Of a stretch of 64,000 nt of DNA, positions 53,196-63,698 are shown piece by piece. The stretch covers positions 15,136,711 through 15,200,710 of the forward strand of contig NC_061062.1 in the NCBI RefSeq assembly GCF_021917145.1, written 5' to 3'. The notes under the pieces are model-generated. The model was not told where the DNA came from. It ran no database searches and was given only the letters and a program-made list of their open reading frames with translations. Numbering within the stretch: the first letter of the stretch is position 1; the number at the start of each line of letters is the position of its first letter. The stretch comes from Hypomesus transpacificus. Its lineage: Eukaryota; Chordata; Actinopteri; Osmeriformes; Osmeridae. Made by a program: the position numbers and the translations under genes.

Positions 53196-54372
53196 AGAGG
53201 CAGGCTGTATGGTTGTGTAGAGGTGTGTGGCTGGTCTCTTGGTGACAGCAGCATTGCAGCAACCAGTCTGCAGCAGTGGGGTGAATTACAACCAGATCAT
53301 CCACTCTCCAGCCCACACTCCCCCCACAGCAGGTCTTACCTGATTCCATCTAGCTCCCCCCCAGAGAGAGATAGGAGATGGGAAGAGGAGAGAGAGAAAA
53401 AGAGAAATACCTTCTTAGGATTTCATCAACACTCCTAATGTCTGGACATGCACTGTTTGTCTATGAGGCAGTAACTATAAGACTTACATTATATAAATAT
53501 AACCGTTGGAGAGTTTTTGTTCCAGCAACTACTCTGGTGAGCTTTCCAAGATAGGAGACATCAAATGTACATGTATACAAGTATACATTGTATACAAATA
53601 CACAAACATATAAACAGGCAGAACAGCAGACAGGCAGACGAGGCAGGTCGAAAGAAAGACAGGTTGATGCAGACAGATAGCCAGGCTGACAGACATACAG
53701 CCAGACCTACTTGCAGCTGCGGTCGAACCAGAATTAGTTTGATTTACATAATAAATACCAGGGCCCTGTCAGAGCAGCTGCCCTACTGGGGAGGGGAGAG
53801 AGAGGGATGGTAGTAATGAAAGGGATGGGAGGAGAAAACTAGAAAGAGCAAGGGAGAGAAAAGGTGGAATGGGGAGGTGAGAAAGGATGGAGGGATAACC
53901 GGGAGGGATGGAAACTGGGTCATAGGGTCATAGGGGTCAAGTCATGGGTCACTTTCGAACCCACCTGAGGTTGCTTGACTTGAAGGAGGTATATTGTATT
54001 GTGCCATTTCTTCAAACAGACATCTTTACAGAACATTGCAGACAGACCAATTACTTCCTGCCAACACAAGTAGTGGCCATGTATTGAACTGACAATACCA
54101 GCCTATGTTCCATTCAAAGCACTCATTTCGACTATGTCAGTACCTTTTAGACGCAAGAAAACCCCTTAATAGAGACATCTGAGAATCAGAATCGCTGGTG
54201 TAAATATCAAGCTTTAGAGATACAGTAGAAACAGAGGTTGCAGAGTTAGAGGCTGGATGGATGGTTGTATAAACCACATTGTGTGTGTGACTCCTCTCTC
54301 TCTCTATCTCTCTAACTCTCTCTCTCTCTCGCCCCCACAGGTGTGTGTGTGTGTCTGCTCTGAGGTGTAACC

Positions 54373-55743
54373 ATGGAGTCCACCCACCTCCTGGGAAGTT
54401 CTAAGAAGCGAGTGAAGATTCACCCTCACACTGTCACTGCCAAGTACGCCACACAGGCGCCCTTCTCCCCCCAACCCGGCGTCCACACACACTTCCCCCA
54501 GCCTGGGGACGAGGGCTACGATGACGCTCCCTCCTTCGAAGACTTTGGCTCTTTCCTGGAGGAAAGCTCGGACAGGAAGAAGCTGACCGAGGGCAGGAAG
54601 TGGCCTGGTCGGACTCTGTTCGGGGGCAAGGACAAAAGCAAAGACGCGTCCCTCAAGCCCACGGTGGTGGGGATGGAGGGGGGAGACGGGGGGGTGAAGG
54701 GCACCGGGAGGGGGGTGGGAGAGCAGCTGGCGAGCTTTGGCCAAGCGTCCGTGTCGGCGTCGCGGCTGACATGGGTGGGCGTGCTGGCAGCGGCGGCGGC
54801 TAACGGCTGCGTGATGGTTCTGACCCGCCTGGCGGCAGAACGCTTTGGCCTGGGCCCCCTGTTTCTCCTCTTGGTACGGTCCGTGCTCCAGCTGCTCTCC
54901 CTGGCCGTACCACTACAGCAGGGGGAACATCCTCTGGGCCCTGAGGGCTTCCGTATACGCGTGGCCCTGTTTGGCTTCGCCTACTCCCTCTCCCTTTGCT
55001 GTACCTACTCCTCCTTGTCCTTCATCTCCCCCGACGACGCCACAGTGACCTGGCGCCTGGCGACCACTGCCCTATCAGCAACGCTGGCCTTCCTGCTACT
55101 GGAGGAGAGAATGGGATTGGCCGATGGGGCGGCGGTGGCGGCGGGGGTGTGTGGGCTGGGGCTGGCACTGGTCCCAGACGCCGGCGAGACCGGGCTGGGG
55201 GCGCCGGAGCGATTGGGATCCGGCGAGGTGTCTGTCATGTTCTGGAGGAGCGCGTATGGCTGGTCGCTGTCAGCAATGGCAGGTTTGTGGATGGCCCTGG
55301 CTCTGGTCGGGTACCGCTCGCTCAAGGAGCGGCTCAGCGTCAGCACAGCCCTGTTCGCCATCAGCTGGACCGGCTGTGTGTCGGCAGGGGGCTCCATGGT
55401 CCTGCTCCAGGAGGGGATGGTCTGGCACTCGGGGGCCCTGGCGTGGTGCCTTCTCCTTGGGCTGTGTGTCTGTGCCGTGGGGGGGTTCCTGGGGGTCACC
55501 CACGCCCTCTCCCGGATACACCCTGCCCTGGTGTCCGCCTCTCAGAGCATCGAGATCCCTGTGGCGATGGTGCTGCAGTTTGCTGTGCTGCTGTGGGAGC
55601 CAACCGTCTGTGAGATCATAGGGGGCGTGGTAGTGACGGCGAGTGTGGGTTGGCTGGTGGCAATGAAGCTCCTCCCCTCTCGCACCACTGGGAGGAGACA
55701 GAGGGAGGAGTACGAGGAGATTCTGGACTCACCCATCAAATAG
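54373..55743 (+). CDS. slc35g2: Solute carrier family 35 member G2, single coding exon
   Basis: An uninterrupted frame of 456 residues starts at the first ATG after an in-frame TGA (54361) and ends at TAG. The N-terminal cytosolic part has KKRVKIHPHTVTAKY and PQPGDEGYDD, which match SLC35G2/TMEM22. Ten hydrophobic segments from about residue 130 to 440 form two EamA/DMT halves (for example TWVGVLAAAAANGCVMVL and ATVTWRLATTALSATLAFLL). The end, YEEILDSPIK, is shared with human. It is about 44 residues longer than the 412-residue human protein as I recall it, mainly through a Gly-rich stretch at about residues 97-115 (VVGMEGGDGGVKGTGRG). It is a predicted multi-pass membrane transporter of unknown substrate. 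Position next to stag1 matches human 3q22. Coding is very GC-rich. Confidence 0.95.
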   Translation: MESTHLLGSSKKRVKIHPHTVTAKYATQAPFSPQPGVHTHFPQPGDEGYDDAPSFEDFGSFLEESSDRKKLTEGRKWPGRTLFGGKDKSKDASLKPTVVGMEGGDGGVKGTGRGVGEQLASFGQASVSASRLTWVGVLAAAAANGCVMVLTRLAAERFGLGPLFLLLVRSVLQLLSLAVPLQQGEHPLGPEGFRIRVALFGFAYSLSLCCTYSSLSFISPDDATVTWRLATTALSATLAFLLLEERMGLADGAAVAAGVCGLGLALVPDAGETGLGAPERLGSGEVSVMFWRSAYGWSLSAMAGLWMALALVGYRSLKERLSVSTALFAISWTGCVSAGGSMVLLQEGMVWHSGALAWCLLLGLCVCAVGGFLGVTHALSRIHPALVSASQSIEIPVAMVLQFAVLLWEPTVCEIIGGVVVTASVGWLVAMKLLPSRTTGRRQREEYEEILDSPIK

Positions 55744-56025
55744 ACAACACTTGTTTCTCGCTTTCACTCTCTCTTTGTCTCTCCCTCTGATGCTCTGTCT
55801 CTCCCTCTGTCACAACCACACCCTATCTCTCCCCTCCTCTCCTCCTTCTTTCTCTATCTATCTCTCTCATTCTCTCTCCCCCTCCCTCTGTGTCCTAAGA
55901 GACGCTATTTAATGCTGGGTTGGAAAATATCAATGACAGATGTATTTATTTTGTATTGTTGTTGTTGCTGTTGGAAAAGTGCCAATCTTCTTGTCCTGTG
56001 TGTTACAGTAGTGATGTGAAGTGAC

Positions 56026-56031
56026 ATTAAA
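56026..56031 (+). terminator. ATTAAA, probable slc35g2 poly(A) signal
   Basis: GACATTAAAGTCTTAATGGTG lies 283 bp after the stop, with a GT-rich stretch downstream. No AATAAA is nearer. Confidence 0.45.
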
Positions 56032-56129
56032 GTCTTAATGGTGTGCACCGCTGCCCTCTCTCTCTGTCTCTCTCTCTCTAACACTCTCAAGTGCCAGATA
56101 TGTCAGACTTTGCGTGGCTTGTGTATTTA

Positions 56130-56163
<34 letters not shown>

Positions 56164-56467
56164 GGGGGGGGGTGTTGGCTGTGTATCACAGGATGAAGTG
56201 TTCTTCTGAGCCTGTTGAGGGACGCCAGACTAATCAATGGCAATTATCTGGCTGTTAGCATGGAGAGGGTGGGGGAGATATACAAAGAGAGAGAAGGAAA
56301 AGGGGGAGAAAGAATTAGCGTGGGGTGGGGGGGAGAAAGAGGGAGAGGGGAAGGGAGAGGGGAGAACAAATGATCCTGTGTGGGTGGGCGGATAAGTGTG
56401 GGAGAGAGACAAGGATGATGAGACAGATGGAGAGGACGAAGAGATAGAGAGAGGGAAGGGGAGTGAG

Positions 56468-56513
<46 letters not shown>
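56468..56513. repeat. (GA)n microsatellite
   Basis: A GA run of about 45 bp between slc35g2 and the ptx3-like gene. Confidence 0.95.
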
Positions 56514-56517
<4 letters not shown>

Positions 56518-57001
56518 TAGAGGAGGAAGGGGAGTGTGTTTGGCCAGGAGCCTGGTAGAAGCTCTAATGGCAGAGGAAGCTGTGATTAAGAATAATAACT
56601 GCCTGTCACACACCAAAAATTTGGCAGCCTCTCCTCTTTGCTCCTATCTGCTCCTCTCCACTCTTGACTCCTCTCACCTCCTTTCTTAATTTCTGTCCAT
56701 GTTTATCATGAACCTGGTGACATGAAAAAAAAATGGTCAAGGTACAGTTTTTCTTTCAAACATGTCTGAGTGCAGTGCACCACCCAGCTGCTAATTTATG
56801 TGGAAAAATAAAGGCACAAACACATACACACACACATTGCCATGATCATAAACCTTTCATTAGTGAACATGTGTGAGTGATGTCAGTATAGACCTGATTA
56901 ACACACACACACACACACACACACATGCACACATACACACGCAGAAGGGAGGGAAGAGGGAGGGACTTTTTCCAGAGACTAATGAACATGTTTTGAAGAG
57001 T

Positions 57002-57007
57002 CTTTAT
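57002..57007 (-). terminator. AATAAA (minus strand), poly(A) signal of the ptx3-like gene
   Basis: TTTATT on the plus strand is AATAAA on the minus strand, 233 bp after the TGA/TAA-terminated last exon. It suggests the transcript really ends here without a pentraxin exon. Confidence 0.5.
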
Positions 57008-57239
57008 TCATTATATCCACATAAAAACATATATAGCTGCAGTCCTCAAACTCACAGAAATAATACAAACTTCCAGAACAATATACACAGTATGTTCTAT
57101 AATATACTCCTACAGTTTCCAGATGTTTCTGCATCTGTATAAAAGATGGTATGATATGTGCAAGTGGTACCTGGGGTAGGCCCAAATACAGATCCCAGAA
57201 CAGGTTGAAATCCTTTCATCACCAGCCCATCTCTTCTCC

Positions 57240-58568
57240 TCAAGATCCTCTCTTTTTCCTGTTCCCTCCTCCCTCCATCATCTCTTCTTCCGTTAGCAGA
57301 CTCAGTTGTACCTGCACCTTCTGCAGCTCCTTTGCGATGGTAAGCAGGGCCCTCTCCAGCTTCAGCATGTCAGTTGAAGATGTCACATCCTGTTTCTTCT
57401 GGCTTGATGGGACAGGCTTCCCTGCTAATCCCGCCCCCAAACTTCCGGGCTTCAATGCAAGTTGTCCCGTTCCCTTAGGCCCCTCCCCCAAACCAGGAAC
57501 CATGCCACCATTTCCAGGCCCCAATGGCCACTGTCCCCCCGTCTCTTCACCTCTCTGCTCCTCGGCCTCCAGTCTGCCAAGCAGGGTGCTCTGCTCCTGG
57601 CTGCTCTGCAGGAGTTGCTGCAGTGTTGCATTGATCCTCCTCTCCCTCTGCTCTCCCTCCGCACTGAGCTCCACTAGGCCTTGCTGCAGCCTCAGCCTCA
57701 CCTGCTCCGCCTCACCCTGGCACACTGACTCCAGGGTGGGAACACACTGCTGGCAAGTCCCTGTCGTCAGCCGGTCCACCTTGGCTGTGAGGGAGGCCAT
57801 CCCTCCGCAGCAGTCCTCCAGGGCTTCCAGCAACATGTTCTGCCTCATGTGGGAGTCCTCCAGGGCAACGAACAGCTTATCCCAGCGGGTTAACTCTGCA
57901 GCCTGGCATGGTGTTTCTGTTGACTCCGCTGGAGGGACAAAGAACAAGGGAACCAGTCACTCAGGACTGGAACAGACAGAGAACTAAAGACTAAAGACAA
58001 AAACAGATGACCACAGAGCCATGCACAGAGGAACAGAACAGATAGAGAACACCAGAACAAGATACAGAAGAACAGAACAGGCAGAGAACGACAAAACCAG
58101 ATAACGAGTTCCGGAACAAACCAAGAACCGGCTGCCTCATCAACATATAGCGAACACCAGCAACACTAGAGAACGTGAACCCAGACACCATGACAGGGTG
58201 TCCTCTGTTGACAGGTTAGGAGATCTGGAAATGAAGGTGCGGTTCATTTTATGCGTGAATTTGTTCATTATTTGTAGATTTAAGGGGAAGACAGAAGGGA
58301 ATTAGTTAATTGATTGTAGATTCAAGTCGAAGACAGAACACTCAATAACAAGTCAAAGAGATGAGGAGGTTGGAAGACAAAGGATGAGGTTAATGAGAAG
58401 AATAGAGTTAACCAAAAGCGAGAGAAACTGACCTCTCTGTTGCTCCTGTGTGATCTCGTTGTCGTAGTGATCGGTGTAGTTTACCTCGTACTCTTCCCTG
58501 GTCACACACAGCGACACACACACCCAGCAGAGCACACACACCAGACGGCAGACCCAGTACACACACAT
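57240..58568 (-). CDS. Secreted coiled-coil protein related to the PTX3 N-terminal half, no pentraxin domain
   Basis: Two exons (58433-58568 and 57240-57928) join in phase to 274 residues. Residues 1-22 (MCVYWVCRLVCVLCWVCVSL...) look like a signal peptide. YEVNYTDHYDNEI and then TPCQAAELTRWDKLFVALED and SHMRQNMLLEALED align with the start of PTX3, and the intron falls in the same region as PTX3 intron 1. Cys53, Cys85, Cys86, Cys104 and Cys107 could form inter-chain disulfides, as N-terminal cysteines do in PTX3 oligomers. Heptad-like helices follow (residues about 105-180), then a Gly/Pro linker, a second helix (KLERALLTIAKELQKVQVQL) and a basic end, GGGNRKKRGS. In PTX3 a third exon encodes the pentraxin domain; none is visible here. 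It could be a truncated ptx3 paralogue or an unrecognised family. Confidence 0.75.
57950..58140. repeat. Degenerate AGAACAGA(A/T)AGA repeat in the ptx3-like intron
   Basis: Imperfect tandem blocks such as GAACAGACAGAGAACTAAAG and AACAGAACAGGCAGAGAACG recur every 40-50 bp through most of the intron. Confidence 0.6.
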
Positions 58569-61500
58569 ACTGATGCTCCGGAATGTGTTTGTGTGTGCAT
58601 GGAACTGAAAAAAAGAAAAAAAAGGAAAGTTATTCTTTGTTCCAGAATTTTTCTTTGGTCCTAAATATTGTGCTGCACACACACTATTTCTTCTCTTTTT
58701 CTCACTTTCTTCCTGGCTGTTTTTACTCTCTCTTCTCTCTCTTTCTCTCTGTTCTCCCTTCTGGTCTGTGAAGTTAACCAGACTGAGCCCATGGCAGCTA
58801 CGCATACTGTTATAGCTCTGCCACCAGGGAAGGATGGGGAGGGAGGGGGAGTAGAGCTTCAATGGAGGCAGCGTGTCAAACCCAACCTCCTGCAGGGGGA
58901 AGGGGAGGGACAGGGATAGGAGGGAGGAGAGTTGGAGGATGGGAAGGGGAGGGGGAGAGAGAGGGAGAAAAGGGAAGGAGCAGGAGAGGAAAGGACATGA
59001 CAGCTACAAGCCCTGGAAATAAAGAACAGTGCACAAGACACACACACACAGACACACACACACACACACAGACACACACACACACATGTTCTTGTGTATC
59101 TGGTACTCAGGTATGCTTAGGTGAAGGGCCCCTCTGTCTTTGTTGTGTCTGTTACTCAGTCCTGGGTACAGATAACTGATGTCAGGCCTCTATGTGGAAG
59201 TGTGCTGGAGGGTCAGACAACAGAGCTGGTTGGGGTCAGGGCCAGAGGAGGCCCCCATCCCTGGGTCTGCCGGTGGCATGTTTACTGCAGGATGCGGCAC
59301 CACCTGTGCAGTGGACAAGAGATGGGGGATGGGCGGTCAGTTTGTCGTCCCTAAGTAATTCAACAGATCTGTCAGCACTGTATGTGTGCACGTCGCATGT
59401 TTTCCACATCAACTCTTCCTCTCTTCATCCGTCTCCCCTGATAGCTTCCCGTTGATGTGCCTCTGGGTCACACTGATCATGGTAGGGACAAGCAGAAACA
59501 CACACATACATATACACACACAGGGATAGGCACTGGCACACATATACACGCACATACGCACACACACAGACAAACACACACGCACACACACAGGAGAAAG
59601 CATATTTATCACCAGACACCAGACGCTCTTTAACACCCCCACCTGCAGACCACACCCATGTGTGGGCCAGACACACTTCTGTCTCTCAGCACTGATCCCA
59701 CCCAGAAACAGGGAGGGAGATATGGAAAGAGAGAGAAGGAGGGAGAAAGGGAGAGAGAAAGGTATAGAATGGGATAGGGGCAGAGGGACATAAAAAGAGA
59801 GAGTGGGAGGGAGGGAGGGAGAAAATTAAGAAATAATAAAGAAAGGGCAGTGACGACACATACACAGAGCTAAATATAGAAATAACACATGAATTCCATA
59901 CAACACAACTTAACTTGGTGAATAAACCACCGACTAATTGTACTAAGCTCAGCCCAGTTGCTGGTCAGTTAATGAGCCAGTGTTGTTTTGTGGGGTGTTC
60001 ACTCCTCTGTGGCCATGCTGTACTGGACAGTATTATAAAATTGCTATAACATACTGTGTGTACATGAACACTAAAGCACATTGAGACACAATAAAGGAAT
60101 GTCCTGTCAAGGGACAGGCCCCTGAACTATTATTACAGGAGGATGTTAAACAGACACATATCAGAGATGTCATTATTATTTCTGTACAGTATTATTCAGA
60201 CGGATGCCCTTCCTGTCACACGCACACCAGGACTCCCCAACTGCTCCCCTGGACCCCGTCCCATCCTAAAGCTGATCCTTGTTCCAGGTGTCCCGGCATC
60301 CCTGTCTCTGACCTCTGACCCTGTGCTGACAGAAAAGCACTGTACCCCTCACACAGGACACATCAACATGACAGTCTGTATCTGCGATGGCTGATCTAGA
60401 AGCTTCTCACTTCCTGTGTGACTGCCAGGGGCTGAGGATATCACATGCCGAGGCTGTCTGGAGGACAGAATGATCCAGCTACCAGGCATTCCAGAAAATA
60501 TACAGAGCATGATACTAGGAAGTTGTCAGACAACAAATGATATGACATAGGATTCTAATAAAGTCAAAAAGGAGAAGACGGCTTTATTACGTAGTCATGC
60601 GAGGTGAACACATACACATGCAGGGGCGGACTAGTACAAGTACGACATGTACTACTGATTGTGATGAATACAAATTGTAAATCCTTCAATTTCTCCCACA
60701 GCGGCCCGCTCTGAATCTGACTCAGTCTGTCACAGCAGAACCGGGGGATACTGTGTGTGTACGTGTGTGTACAGAGAGATAACCCATTGTTATGCTTGGC
60801 CCAGAGGAGCGGACATCACCCTGAAACACATTCTATAATTAACTGTTACTGGAGAAAGAAGACATTAAAGACTTTTACAGTGGGTGTTTACGTCCCTGTA
60901 GACTGTGTGTGTGTGTTTGTTGTTGCGTGAATGCAAAAAAATAATTGCCTTTTTTTGTGAATGTTATTATTCAATTCAACAATGCACAATCTGACCTCAA
61001 CGGATGTAAAAAGCTTTGTGTCTATCCATGCAGGGCATCATTGGTAGACACACAGCAGAGAAATATATCAACATCTGGACACAAAGACCTTCAGCCAGCT
61101 TCACATTGGGAGGCTTGGGGGAACGTGTGTGTGTGTGGGGGGGGATTGGGGGTAGAGCGAGGGATTGTGTGTATGTGACCAAGATTATGTTTGAGAACAT
61201 GGAACATGCAAGAGACCCTGTCAAGCCTGTTGACCGCCTCCCAGTCCTCCGTTCCCATGGCAACAGGTTACCGCATGGAAAATGACCTCAGACTGCAGGG
61301 AAAGAAATTGGGGTGCAGGGGCTCACAAACACACACTTAAAAAAACATACACCCTTATACATACAGGATGTACTAACACACAATTCACTCATTAGTGTTT
61401 CTTCTAAGATTTTAATAGTTCTATCAACATCAACATTTACAAACACACAAACTTAAGACAACATCAGTGTATTTACCTCGATGTTTGAATGGTTCTATGA

Positions 61501-62351
61501 ACACACAAACCCACATATTGGCACAGTTAATTTATCATTTAACAACTTGTATGTTTACCATCAGTTGCTACACCATTAGTAAGGATTTCTAGTCAAACGT
61601 TGAAGTTGACTGGTTTAGATAGATTGATAGACTGACAGACAGCTTGTAACTAACAGAGTGAATTAACTCTCAGACACCATCAGATTCCACACACACAGAC
61701 ATAAGAGCGAGGGTGCTGTTCCCCTATCAGAAGAAGGACTATCCTGGTCCTTAGGGCCCGCAGTCCTGTGTGTTCTAGATATTTCCCTGTTCCAACACAC
61801 CTGATTCGAATGAATGGGTCATTATCTATAGGACTGAGGAACTGATAAAATTGATGGGCAGAGAAGCTTAACCAGTTGTAGTGAATGTTAATGCAAATAT
61901 AAAGGCAGGAATACCTGTGGCTCGATTATCTCAGTTTCTCTCGGTTTACACAGAGGTCCATGATCTCGGACAACAGATTCTACTCAGATGACACAGCATA
62001 ATAACAAAATGGCAGACTGTGACATGTTTCATATAATCCACCTGTTTGAAAAGAAACACGATCTACTAATGAACAATAACACAAACATCGTTCATCAAAT
62101 GATTCATTAGTGTGCAGTGTGCACCCACCATGACTATAAGTAATTTTGCTAACAGTCTATAGATCACATAACAACAGTCGGCTTTAATAATATTATCCTC
62201 CCACAATGCATCTGTTGTTTACAGAAGACTGACATACAGTCACATAATTCGTTGCATAATAAACATTGAGATCACACAGCTTGCACATGTTTTGGCAAAA
62301 CTGAGTCCTCCTCAACTCTCCAACCCTGGTACCACACCTTGGATACACACA
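58569..62351. other. Spacer between the ptx3-like gene and the endophilin-B-like gene
   Basis: No supported coding exon. It has (CA)n runs at 59039-59085 and 59495-59595, purine-rich tracts at 58900-59000 and 59700-59830, a lone CAGGGGCGGACTAG at 60621 resembling a hAT left end, and a fragment at 61740-61850 related to the foldback MITE 19112. A short non-repetitive minus-strand island at 59409-59490 is discussed under findings. An SH3 exon was looked for on the minus strand and not found. Confidence 0.45.
61740..61850. repeat. Truncated relative of the foldback MITE 19112-19261
   Basis: Shares CTAGATATTTCCCTGTTCC, CACCTGATTCGAATGAATGG and GTCATTATC with the copy in pccb intron 12, plus a left part CCTGGTCCTTAGGGC. 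The second inverted arm is absent. Confidence 0.55.
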
Positions 62352-63698
62352 CTACTCAACCCCTGATTGGTTCACCTCTCCATTAACTAATGGGGACTGA
62401 TTGGTTGCCTGGTTGGTTGTCAAGGGCTCATTGGACATTTGATTGGTCTCAGTCTTGGTTGCTAATGGCTGGTTGGTTGACAAGAGCTGGCTGGTGTCCT
62501 GGTTGGTTGTTGCTGTTGCCCATTGTGCTGGTATGGAGGCTGGGGGATTGTTTGAGGTTTGGCTGGCAGCCTGGTTCATGTCGAACAGCAGGCTGGTCAC
62601 CTCGATGGCTGTGAGGTTGACTGTCTGGTTGGCTGCTATTGGCTGACCGTTTCCATGGTTGATTGCCAGGCTCTGATTGGATGCCGACTGCCAGTTGTTG
62701 GAACAAAACACAGCTGGGATGCTGCAAGGAGTCAACACAGATGTTAATGCAAATTAGGGCTGGGCGATATGGGTAAAAAAAATCGATAGATATTTATATT
62801 TCCATTCGATAACGATAAGACAATAGACCACAGATCCGTAGTAGTAGCAAAATTTAGTCTCTTCCTCTACTTTTTCCCTACACTCATTAAGTTTAGGCAG
62901 TGCGGTTTGAGAGAAATGTTTGCGACCAGGGAGCACGTACCTAGGGTCAAGTAACTTAAGCTTTTTAAAACCTTGCTTTTTATCAATACCTTGGCACAAA
63001 CACACTTTCTGCATGTTCCAATGAGTGATTTTGCTTCAGGTGGTAAAAAAAGGTTTGTCGTATTACCAGACTTGGTAGCCACCTTGTTTAGGCTACTACA
63101 CAATTTGCACCGCACATTGATCTGCTCTTTGTCGGATTTCAAAAAGCCAAACCACTTCCAAATAACTGAAGAAGACGAACCCTTTTTATCAATAATTTCT
63201 TCATTGGAAGTTGCTCCCTCGCCATGGCTATCTCTACCAATGTTTTCGGCAATAAGACTAATTTTCCGCGGTTAACATTAGCTACTCCACTTGAGGTGCT
63301 CAATATATTTTAGTGAGCGTAGGCTACCATTTCTATGCAACCTCCTGCTGCATCACAAAACTGAAATGGACTGCTGTTCCTCATTACATGACATTATCGA
63401 AAATGAATTAATGTTACGATATCTTTATTGAAGGAAGTCATTACTTCAATAAATCGCCAAAAATTATCACCCAGACCCTAATGCAAATACACACACATAC
63501 AAACATAAAAATGTGTAAATACACACACACACAAACATTCACAAACCCACGTCCACGTACATCAAATACACACGCACACAGACAGTGTTCACCAGACCTG
63601 GACATCTGCCTCTGGAGCTCTTGGGTGTGTTGGTCACATTGGGCGTAGTACGAGGCCTGGGCATCCACAAAGTCACACAGACTACGCATGTGGTTGGC
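62352..63698 (-). CDS. Endophilin-B-like BAR protein, last two visible exons, Asn/Gln-rich tail
   Basis: Exon 63598-63698 encodes ANHMRSLCDFVDAQASYYAQ and CDQHTQELQRQMS, close to the last BAR helix of SH3GLB1/SH3GLB2. It splices in phase to 62352-62721, which starts SIPAVFCSNNWQS, in the place where endophilin B has a Ser/Asn linker. The rest is rich in Asn, Gln, Thr and Ala with repeated TNQ/SNQ motifs and ends NGEVNQSGVE with a TAG. Endophilin B normally finishes with an SH3 domain, absent here. A possible donor (GAG then GTGAAC, near 62370) could lead to a further exon, but none was recognised downstream. The 5' part of the gene is beyond the right edge. The exon 63598 donor is a weak GTCTGG. 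BAR assignment is good; paralogue unknown. Confidence 0.65.
62747..63488. mobile_element. hAT (ZBED-type) element (62755-63480) with 8-bp target duplication, copy 2
   Basis: The termini are TAGGGCTGGGC and CCCAGACCCTA, inverted with a mismatch. The exact 8-bp duplication ATGCAAAT lies at 62747-62754 and 63481-63488. The minus strand has BED-finger remains (VRCKLCSSLNKVATKSGNTT) and LLDPRYVLPGRKHFSQTALP, broken by frame changes. It is 726 bp long, the same internally deleted type as 41716-42448, and occupies most of the 876-bp intron of the endophilin-B-like gene. Confidence 0.93.

Larger units (their letters stand above)
48511..54372. other. stag1-slc35g2 spacer with probable slc35g2 5' UTR
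   Basis: No conserved coding exon is visible. It includes a solo-LTR-like element at 50018, a (CT)n run at 51391-51540, a moderately CpG-rich stretch near 51780-52680 that might hold the slc35g2 promoter and first exon, the 59-bp minisatellite, and a CCCCCACAG acceptor at 54333-54341, 32 bp before the slc35g2 ATG. Confidence 0.45.
55744..57001. other. Spacer between slc35g2 and the ptx3-like gene
   Basis: Contains the slc35g2 3' UTR, a (TG)n-poly(G) run at 56130-56172, GA-rich tracts at 56270-56525 and a (CA)n at 56902-56924. Specifically checked for a pentraxin-domain exon on the minus strand: none was recognised. Confidence 0.5.

Noticed and set aside
54996-55621. Alternative frames of 160-205 codons inside slc35g2
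   Set aside because: Frame shadows of a GC-rich exon. Only the 54373 frame gives the EamA transporter and the conserved end.
57151-57987. 278-codon plus-strand frame opposite the ptx3-like exon
   Set aside because: Antisense of a GC-rich coding exon. The minus strand has a signal peptide, in-phase splicing and homology to PTX3.
60621-60720. Possible complete hAT element starting CAGGGGCGGACTAG
   Set aside because: No matching right terminus or target duplication was found; noted only as a lone end.
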